A stretch of DNA of 64,000 bases from Jannaschia sp. W003 (GTDB taxonomy: Bacteria > Pseudomonadota > Alphaproteobacteria > Rhodobacterales > Rhodobacteraceae), in NCBI RefSeq assembly GCF_025144335.1, contig NZ_CP083539.1:1675501-1739500 (forward strand). Reading direction: 5' to 3'. The stretch's first letter is position 1; every line of letters begins with the position of its first letter. The position numbers were made by a program, and so were the translations under genes. Below the pieces are notes generated by a model. That model ran no database searches and was not told the origin of the DNA. It saw nothing but the letters and a program-made list of their open reading frames with translations. Of the stretch, positions 58,353 through 64,000 are shown piece after piece.

Positions 58353-58401
58353 CGAAACCGAGGCATGGCACAAGCCGTTCAACCCTCCGAAGGAGCGCCC
58401 C

Positions 58402-59265
58402 ATGTCCGTGCCCGCCGTCAGCTTCGAGTTCTTCCCGCCCAAGTCCCTGCAAGGCTCGTTCCGCCTTTGGGAGAGCGTGCGAGCGCTCGCCCCCCTCGCG
58501 CCCGAGTGGGTGTCCGTGACCTACGGCGCAGGCGGCTCGACCCGAAAGCTGACCCGCGAGGCGGTGGCGGCCATCGGCGGCGAGTTCGGGCTGCGGACGG
58601 CCGGGCACCTGACTTGCGTCGACGCCTCCCGCGAGGAGACGCTGGAGGTGGCCGAGGGCTTCCGCGCCGCGGGCGTGACCGACATCGTGGCGCTGCGGGG
58701 CGATCCGCCCGAGGGCGCGGACGCGTTCCGGCCGCACCCCGACGGCTTCCGCGACTCGGTGGAACTGGTGGGCGCGCTGGCCGACCGGGGTTTCCGCGTG
58801 CGCGTGGGCGCCTACCCGGACCCGCACCCAGAGGCGCGTTCGGCGGACGCGGACGTGGCATGGCTCAAGCGCAAGATCGACGCGGGCGCGTGCGAGGCCG
58901 TCACGCAGTTCTTCTTCGACCCGGAGGTGTTCCTGCGCTTCCGCGACCGCTGCGCGGCTGCGGGCATCGCGGCCCCGATCGTGCCGGGCCTGCTGCCGGT
59001 CGAGAACTGGGGCAAGACGCGCAGCTTCGCCGCGCGCTGCGGCGCGGTGATTCCGGACGATCTGGCCATCGCCTTCGACGTGGCCGAGCGCGACGGGCGC
59101 GCCGACCTCTTCGCCGTGGCGCAGGCCGCGGAGCTGGCCGACCGGCTGGTGGAGGAGGGCTGCGGACACCTGCACTTCTACACCCTGAACCGCCCCGACC
59201 TGACGCGCGACGTCTGCGCCGCCCTCGGCCGGGTGCCCGCCGCGCCGCTCTCGGCTGTGGCCTGA
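58402..59265 (+). CDS. metF: 5,10-methylenetetrahydrofolate reductase
   Basis: Reduces methylene-THF to methyl-THF for methionine synthesis with FAD and NAD(P)H; 287 residues. It starts SFEFFPPKSLQG and has SVTYGAGGST, HLTCVDASREE, IVALRGDPPEG and FFFDPEVFLRFRDRC, and ends HFYTLNRPDLTRDVCAALG, as expected. The ATG at 58402 has AGGAGCG upstream. It is probably activated by the divergent MetR. It is followed after 36 bases by two hotdog proteins and an ACT protein. Confidence 0.96.
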   Translation: MSVPAVSFEFFPPKSLQGSFRLWESVRALAPLAPEWVSVTYGAGGSTRKLTREAVAAIGGEFGLRTAGHLTCVDASREETLEVAEGFRAAGVTDIVALRGDPPEGADAFRPHPDGFRDSVELVGALADRGFRVRVGAYPDPHPEARSADADVAWLKRKIDAGACEAVTQFFFDPEVFLRFRDRCAAAGIAAPIVPGLLPVENWGKTRSFAARCGAVIPDDLAIAFDVAERDGRADLFAVAQAAELADRLVEEGCGHLHFYTLNRPDLTRDVCAALGRVPAAPLSAVA

Positions 59266-59301
59266 CTTGCGGGCGGGGGCGCCGCCGCTAGGGTGGCGCC
59301 C

Positions 59302-59775
59302 ATGTTCGCATCCTCCCCTTCCGAGCTGTGGTCCGCCGAGCGCGCCCTCGGCGTGTCCGGCCTCCAGTTCATGCAGGCGATCCTGGCCGGCGACGGCCCG
59401 CACCCGCCCATCGCGCGAGGCATGAACTACCGTCTCGACGCGGTGGAGGTGGGGCGCGTGGTGTTCCGGGGCACCCCCACTGACGCGCACCTCAACCCGC
59501 TCGGCACGGTGCACGGCGGCTGGTACGGCACGCTCCTCGACAGCGCGATGAGCTGCGCCGTGCAGACCACGATCCCGGCGGGGCGGCTCTACACGACGCT
59601 GGAGTACAAGGTGAACCTCGTGCGCAACCTCGCCGTCGGGACCGAGGTGCTGTGCGAGGGCACCGTCACCCATGCGGGCCGCACCACCGGCGTGGCCTCC
59701 GGCAGCCTGCGGGGTGCCGAGGACGGCAAAGTCTATGCGTCTGGCACCGCCACCTGCCTGATCCTCGCGCCGTGA
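59302..59775 (+). CDS. PaaI-type hotdog thioesterase (first of two)
   Basis: A 157-residue hotdog-fold protein of the PaaI/YbgC group. It has the conserved HLNPLGTVHGGWYGTLLDSA with the HGG motif, the helix-to-strand segment LYTTLEYKVNLVRNL and a final strand TATCLILAP. Such proteins hydrolyse acyl-CoA thioesters; the acyl group is unknown. The ATG at 59302 is chosen over a GTG at 59293. It is coupled to the second hotdog gene by GTGA (59772-59775). No phenylacetate genes are present. Confidence 0.88.
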   Translation: MFASSPSELWSAERALGVSGLQFMQAILAGDGPHPPIARGMNYRLDAVEVGRVVFRGTPTDAHLNPLGTVHGGWYGTLLDSAMSCAVQTTIPAGRLYTTLEYKVNLVRNLAVGTEVLCEGTVTHAGRTTGVASGSLRGAEDGKVYASGTATCLILAP

Positions 59776-60170
59776 AGGGCCGGGCCGAGGTCGAGGCGAG
59801 CTTCGCGCGGCAGGGGCTGATGCGAACCTTGGGCGCGCAGATCGCGCACGTGGAGCCGGGGCTGGTGCGGATCGCGGTGGACGTCTCCGAAGCCACCTCT
59901 CAGCAGCACGGCGCGGGCCATGCGGGGCTGACCTTCGCAATCGCCGACTCCGCGGCGGGCTACGCGGCGTGGACGGTGATGGAGGAGGGCATGGAGGTCG
60001 TCACCTCGGAGTTCCGGATCTCGCTGCTGGCCTCCGCCACGGGGCGGCTGGTGGCCGAGGGACGGGTCGTCCGGCCCGGCCGGCGGCTGGTGGCCGTGGC
60101 GGCCGACGTCCATGCAGGCGATACTCACGTGGCCACCGCGCTCGGCACCATGGTCCCGGTGCGCCGGTGA
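59772..60170 (+). CDS. PaaI-type hotdog thioesterase (second of two)
   Basis: A 132-residue hotdog protein of the PaaI group. The motif region QQHGAGHAGLTFAIADSAAG lacks the strict HGG of the first copy but keeps His and Gly-Ala. EVVTSEFRISLLASATG and VVRPGRRLVAVAADVHA follow the family pattern. The sequence is too divergent from its neighbour for a recent duplication. The start is a GTG at 59772 that overlaps the first gene (GTGA), and its stop overlaps the ACT gene the same way. Confidence 0.87.
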   Translation: MKGRAEVEASFARQGLMRTLGAQIAHVEPGLVRIAVDVSEATSQQHGAGHAGLTFAIADSAAGYAAWTVMEEGMEVVTSEFRISLLASATGRLVAEGRVVRPGRRLVAVAADVHAGDTHVATALGTMVPVRR

Positions 60171-60568
60171 GCGGCGAGCGCGACCTTCGGACGTTGATTG
60201 CGGGCATGCGGCCGGTGCTGGACCCCCAGCCTTACGTCTTCGCCACCGTGCGCGGCCCGGTGCCCGATGTTCGGTCCATCATGCGCTTCGAGGAGGCCGA
60301 GGGTACCACCCTGGTCCTCGCGCCCGAGGCGGCGCGGGCGGCGGGGCTGGAGACAGCGTTCCCCTGCCGCCGCATCACGCTGAACGTGCATTCGGCGCTG
60401 GATGCGGTCGGGTTCCTCGCCGCCGTCACGGCCCGTCTCGCGGCGGAGGGGATGGGCGTGAACCCCGTGGCAGGCTTCTTCCACGACTACCTGTTCGTTC
60501 CCGAGGACCGGGCCGCTGATGCGATGGCCGCTCTGCGCGCGATGGCCGAAGAAGCCGCCGTGCGCTGA
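60167..60568 (+). CDS. ACT domain-containing protein
   Basis: A 133-residue protein with paired ACT-type folds (ACT_3/DUF2241-like). Visible segments are MRPVLDPQPYVFATVRGPV, EEAEGTTLVLAPEAARAAGL, the CRRITLNVHSALDAVGFLAA motif and GVNPVAGFFHDYLFVPE with the ligand-site Gly. ACT domains bind amino acids, so it may sense or bind one; this is an inference. The start is a GTG at 60167 overlapping the previous stop. It converges on the DsbA-like gene, with 4 bases between the stops. Confidence 0.85.
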   Translation: MSGERDLRTLIAGMRPVLDPQPYVFATVRGPVPDVRSIMRFEEAEGTTLVLAPEAARAAGLETAFPCRRITLNVHSALDAVGFLAAVTARLAAEGMGVNPVAGFFHDYLFVPEDRAADAMAALRAMAEEAAVR

Positions 60569-60572
60569 GGCG

Positions 60573-61319
60573 TCAGCCGTCGTCGCCCTCGGCCGCAGGC
60601 GCCTCGCCGCGCGCGGCCGCGACCATCTCGGCGAGGCCTTCGGACGACACCATGCCCGGCGCCACCTGGTCGCCGATCACGAACGAGGGCGTGCCGTTGA
60701 AGCCAAGGCCCTGCGCCAGCGCCATCGTCTCGTCGATGTGGGCCTGCACCTCGGGCGCCTCCATGTCCGCGCGCAGGCGGTCCATGTCGAGGCCGAGCTC
60801 CTCGGCGATCTCCAGCGCCGCGCGCCCGTCGACCCGCCCGGAGGCGCCCATCAGCGCCTCGTGCAGCGCCGGGTAGCCGTCCTGCGCGCGGGCGGCCAAT
60901 GCGACGCGCGCCGCCTCGACCGAGCCCTCGCCGAGGATCGGCCACTCCCGGTAGACCAGCCGGACGTTCGGGTCGGCGGCCAGAAGCGCCTTCACCTCGT
61001 CGCCGGCCTGGCGACAGTAGGGGCAGTTGTAGTCGAAGAACTCCACCACGGTGACGTCGCCCTCGGGGTTGCCGAGCACGGGGGCGTTCTCGCCCGACTC
61101 CAGCGCCGTGCGGCTGCCCTCCAGCGCGGCGGTGGCAGCCGCCTCCGCCGCCTCGGCCTCGCGCTGCTGCAGGATCGCCACGGCCTGCATCACCACCTCG
61201 GGGTTCTGGAGGATGGCCTCGAGCACGAGGGCCTTGATCTCGTCGTCGGTCCGCCCCTGCGCGGGGGCGGCAAGGGGCAGGAGGGCGAGGGCGGCGGTGG
61301 CGGCAAGGAGGCGGCGCAT
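60573..61319 (-). CDS. DsbA-family thiol:disulfide protein with N-terminal helical extension (ScsC-like)
   Basis: A periplasmic thioredoxin-fold protein of 248 residues. A signal peptide (MRRLLAATAALALLPLAAPA) precedes a helical, Glu/Ala-rich extension (residues 22-75) of the type that trimerises ScsC-like proteins. The active site is CPYC (Cys99, Cys102) in FFDYNCPYCRQ, with the cis-Pro in GFNGTPSFVIGDQ. It diverges from an ScsB/DsbD-like gene, which fits an isomerase reduced by that partner. An oxidising DsbA role is the alternative. Confidence 0.88.
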   Translation of the reverse strand: MRRLLAATAALALLPLAAPAQGRTDDEIKALVLEAILQNPEVVMQAVAILQQREAEAAEAAATAALEGSRTALESGENAPVLGNPEGDVTVVEFFDYNCPYCRQAGDEVKALLAADPNVRLVYREWPILGEGSVEAARVALAARAQDGYPALHEALMGASGRVDGRAALEIAEELGLDMDRLRADMEAPEVQAHIDETMALAQGLGFNGTPSFVIGDQVAPGMVSSEGLAEMVAAARGEAPAAEGDDG

Positions 61320-61457
61320 GGGGTCTCTCCGGAATGGGTCGCGCCCTGCATGCCCCGCGCGACAGCCCGTGCCAAGCAGGGCGGGGCTTCACGACTGCGT
61401 GGGCCGCGGGGGCCCGCCCTACTGGCGCGGGCCCGGAGCGCATAGAGGAACGGGGGT

Positions 61458-63446
61458 ATGGCCCGAATCCTCGCCCCCCTCTTCGCGCTCCTCCTCGCCG
61501 CCCTTCCGGCGGCGGCGGCGGTCTCGCCCCCCGCCGAGGGCGTCAACGTCTCGGCGCGGCTGGTGACGGCCGAGGACGGGGTGGCGGGCGGCACGCTCTC
61601 GGCTGGCCTCGCGCTGGAGCTGGCGCCGGGGTGGAAGACCTACTGGCGCACGCCGGGCGCGGTGGGCCTGCCGCCGAGTATCGACTGGGAGGGCAGCCGC
61701 AACGTCGAAGCGATGGAGCTGCTCTACCCCGCGCCGACGCGCTTCCGGGCCTTCGACATCGAGAACTACGGCTACGAGGGCGCGGTCACCTTCCCGCTCG
61801 CCGTCACCCTGCGGGAGCCGGGCGCGTCGACCCGGCTGGCGATCCGCGCCGACCTGCTGGTCTGCGCCGAGCTCTGCATCCCCGAGACGGTGGAGTTGCG
61901 GCTCGACCTCCCCCCGGGCGCGGGCGTGGACGGGGCGTCGGCGGACGCGCTGGCGGAGTGGGCGGCGCGGGTGCCGGGCGCGGAGGGCTTCGCGCTGGAG
62001 GCGGTGCATCTCGACGGCGCGGCCCTGACGCTGCGCGCGCGGGCCGACGCGCCGGTCGGCGCTCTCTCAGTGTTCCCCGAGCAGGACCGCGCGGCCTTCG
62101 GAGCGCCGGAGACGCGGGTCTCGCCCGACGGACGCACCGTCTGGGCCCGCCTGCCGGTGGAGGCTGCGGGCGAGGGGCCGCTGGCGCTGACACTGGTCGC
62201 GGAAGGCGCGGCCGCGACGCTGCCGGTGCCCGCGCTAGCCACAGCCGCGCCCCTTCCGCCCGAGGGCGGGACGGGGCTGTGGGGCATCCTCGCCGTCGCG
62301 CTGCTGGGCGGGCTGATCCTCAACCTCATGCCCTGCGTGCTGCCGGTGCTGTCGCTGAAGCTGGCCTCGGCACTGGCAGCGCGCGACCGCGACCTGCGCG
62401 AGGTGCGCGCGGGCTTCCTCGCCGCCGCCGCCGGGGTGATGGCGTTCTTCGTGCTGCTCGCGGGTGCCGTGGCGGCGGCGCGGGGCGCTGGGGTCGCGGT
62501 GGGCTGGGGCGTGCAGTTCCAGCAGCCGGTGTTCCTGGCCGTGATGATCGCGCTCATGGCGCTCTTCGCGGCCAACCTCTTTGGCCTCTTCGCGCCCGCG
62601 CTGCCCTCGGGCGCGGCCACCGCGCTGGGCCGGGCGGGCGCGGGGCGCTGGGGCGACTTCGCCACGGGGGCCTTCGCCGCGGTGATGGCCACCCCCTGCT
62701 CGGCGCCGTTCATCGGCACCGCCGTGGCCTTCGCCCTGACGCGGGGGGAAGGCACGACGCTGGCGGTGTTCGCTGCGATGGGGCTGGGGCTGGCCGTGCC
62801 CTACCTCGCGGTCGCGGCGCGGCCCGCGCTGGTGCGGCGGCTGCCCCGGCCGGGGCGGTGGATGAACGGGCTGAAGGCGGTGCTGGGCGTGCTGATGCTC
62901 GTGGCCGCCGCGTGGCTGGTCACCGTGCTGGGCGCCGCCGCCGGGTGGGGCGTCGCGGGCGTGGTGGCGGCGGCGGCGGCGGCGATGCTGCTGGCCCTGC
63001 GCCTCTGGGGCCGGCCCCTCGGCGCGGGCGCGCTTGGGGTGGCGGCGGTGGTCCTAGCGGCGGTGCTCGTGCCCGCGTCGGAGGCGTCGGAGGGTGACGA
63101 TGGCCGCTGGGCGACCTTCTCGGAGGCCGCCGTGAAGGAGGCGGTGGACGGCGGCGCGGTCGCCTTCGTGGACGTGACTGCCGACTGGTGCCTGACCTGC
63201 AAGGCCAACAAGGCGCTGGTACTCGACCGTGCGCCCGTCGCGGACGCCCTGGACGCGGCCGTCGCCCTGCGGGCCGACTGGACCCGCCCCGACCCGGCCA
63301 TCGCCGCCTTCCTCGAGCGCCACGGCCGCTACGGCATCCCGTTCAACGCCGTGTACGGGCCGGGTGCGCCGGACGGCATCGCCCTGCCGGAGATCCTCTC
63401 GGAGCGTGCGGTGCTGGACGCGATGGCGGAGGCGGCGGGCCGCTAG
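61458..63446 (+). CDS. Protein-disulfide reductase, ScsB/DsbD-like
   Basis: Carries electrons from cytosolic thioredoxin across the membrane to periplasmic disulfides; 662 residues. A signal peptide (1-20) precedes an alpha domain with Cys136 and Cys140 (LLVCAELCIP). A membrane domain of eight or nine helices holds Cys293 (NLMPCVLPVL) and Cys414 (MATPCSAPFI). The C-terminal thioredoxin-like domain has CLTC (Cys578, Cys581). The larger alpha domain and spacing fit ScsB better than E. coli DsbD. It diverges from the ScsC-like gene (138 bases) and overlaps the ParA-like gene by 4 bases. Confidence 0.9.
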   Translation: MARILAPLFALLLAALPAAAAVSPPAEGVNVSARLVTAEDGVAGGTLSAGLALELAPGWKTYWRTPGAVGLPPSIDWEGSRNVEAMELLYPAPTRFRAFDIENYGYEGAVTFPLAVTLREPGASTRLAIRADLLVCAELCIPETVELRLDLPPGAGVDGASADALAEWAARVPGAEGFALEAVHLDGAALTLRARADAPVGALSVFPEQDRAAFGAPETRVSPDGRTVWARLPVEAAGEGPLALTLVAEGAAATLPVPALATAAPLPPEGGTGLWGILAVALLGGLILNLMPCVLPVLSLKLASALAARDRDLREVRAGFLAAAAGVMAFFVLLAGAVAAARGAGVAVGWGVQFQQPVFLAVMIALMALFAANLFGLFAPALPSGAATALGRAGAGRWGDFATGAFAAVMATPCSAPFIGTAVAFALTRGEGTTLAVFAAMGLGLAVPYLAVAARPALVRRLPRPGRWMNGLKAVLGVLMLVAAAWLVTVLGAAAGWGVAGVVAAAAAAMLLALRLWGRPLGAGALGVAAVVLAAVLVPASEASEGDDGRWATFSEAAVKEAVDGGAVAFVDVTADWCLTCKANKALVLDRAPVADALDAAVALRADWTRPDPAIAAFLERHGRYGIPFNAVYGPGAPDGIALPEILSERAVLDAMAEAAGR

Positions 63447-64000
63447 CGGCCGCGGGCGTCGAGCCGCCCGAGCACCTCGTCGGCGAGGGCGGCGATCTCG
63501 TCGGCGGCGGCGCGGGCGCCGGGAAACTCGCACACGCCCTGACCGGCGCCGAGGGCCTCGGCGTAGGCGACCCGCTGGGCGAGCACGGTCTGCGCCGCGT
63601 CGGCCTCCAGCCCGTCCAGGGCGGCGCGGATGTCGGCCGTCAGGCGCGTGCCGGCGCGGGCGCGGTTCAGGACGGCGAGGGGACGCTGGCCCTCGCGCGC
63701 AGCGAGGTCGAGCACGCCCTCGGTGGCCCAGAGGTCCACCTGGCTGGCCGAGACGGGCACGATCACGAGGTCGGCCGCGTGCAGCGCGGGCTTGAGGTCG
63801 CCGTCGATCTTGGGCGGGGTGTCGATCAGGATGAAGTCGTAGTCGCCCCCGAGCTTGCGGCACTCGAAGCTCACGCCCCAGGCCGAGGCGGTGGAGAAGG
63901 CGATGTCGCCGCGCAGCCCGTCCTCGCGGTCGAAGCGGCGCATGAACCAGCGGCCGAGGCTTCCCTGCGGGTCGATGTCGATCAGCGCCACGCGCTGGCC
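63443..64000 (-). CDS. ParA-family ATPase, 5' partial
   Basis: The C-terminal 185 residues of a ParA/MinD-like ATPase, cut by the window end. The Walker A' motif is not included, but Walker A'-following RVALIDIDPQGSLGRWF, the DFILIDTPPKID segment (Walker B type) and VIVPVSASQVDLWAT are seen, as in chromosome- or plasmid-partitioning proteins. It is not clearly MipZ, which is larger. No parB follows in this window. The stop overlaps the ScsB-like gene by 4 bases in convergent orientation. Confidence 0.88.
   Translation of the reverse strand, partial: GQRVALIDIDPQGSLGRWFMRRFDREDGLRGDIAFSTASAWGVSFECRKLGGDYDFILIDTPPKIDGDLKPALHAADLVIVPVSASQVDLWATEGVLDLAAREGQRPLAVLNRARAGTRLTADIRAALDGLEADAAQTVLAQRVAYAEALGAGQGVCEFPGARAAADEIAALADEVLGRLDARGR

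Noticed and set aside
58303..58401. SAM-type riboswitch upstream of metF
   Set aside because: The 99-base gap contains only the MetR-like site; I could not build a conserved SAM-II or other riboswitch fold in it.

Overview
The window is very GC-rich, densely packed chromosomal DNA. Gene content points to an alphaproteobacterium of the Rhodobacterales (Rhodobacteraceae/Roseobacteraceae): dnaG-rpoD without rpsU, a yidC-MOSC-engB-argB run, E. coli-style pntAB, an MetR-metF pair, ALDH16, a DUF3422 protein, and intergenic repeats of a kind I associate with this order. This placement is inferred from gene content and base composition, not from a database search. Nearly all genes are single-copy housekeeping or metabolic genes. 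I see no insertion sequence, prophage, CRISPR array or integrated island.

Layout. 1-3560: a TVP38/TMEM64 membrane protein (cut by the window start) coupled to a MerA/Lpd-like flavoprotein, then an orphan histidine kinase. 3619-3695: tRNA-Arg(ACG). 3817-8089: a DEAD-box helicase and prs on the minus strand, then a DsbA-fold isomerase and an alpha/beta hydrolase on the plus strand. 8090-13748: a lone peptide-type substrate-binding protein, nth, an M20 peptidase, two small membrane proteins and a kinase-like phosphotransferase. 13961-17310: deoC plus a two-domain ALDH16 aldehyde dehydrogenase. 17677-24931: ybbP-ybbA diverging from tesA, then glpK, ribD and nrdR. 25029-29419: yjbQ, rmuC, a HlyU-like protein, DUF2270, and a WYL regulator diverging from a glutathione transferase. 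29486-36489: rpoD, dnaG and three Tad-type pseudopilin/vWA genes. 36704-43937: glutamate-type dehydrogenase, FUSC protein, Kef antiporter, Lrp diverging from 4-hydroxyphenylpyruvate dioxygenase, and a small secreted EF-hand protein. 44004-50415: pntBA diverging from an SDR-kynU-DUF3422 run. 50484-54597: argB, engB, MOSC and yidC in one overlapping run. 54811-64000: an EAL phosphodiesterase, suhB, metR diverging from metF-hotdog-hotdog-ACT, an ScsC-like DsbA diverging from an ScsB/DsbD-like reductase, and a ParA-like ATPase cut by the window end.

Themes. Many operons are translationally coupled by GTGA or ATGA overlaps. Several divergent regulator/target pairs carry inverted repeats that could be operators: Lrp/hppD, MetR/metF and WYL/GST. 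Two families of intergenic repeats recur: an inverted-pair GC palindrome (five sites between 8.1 and 21.8 kb) and a hairpin followed by a CCCCGAGGTATTT-type core (four sites). I found no clear undescribed multi-gene system. The best leads are the two repeat families, the duplicated EF-hand secreted protein behind a structured 437-base leader, the metF-hotdog-hotdog-ACT cassette, and the SDR-kynU-DUF3422 coupling.
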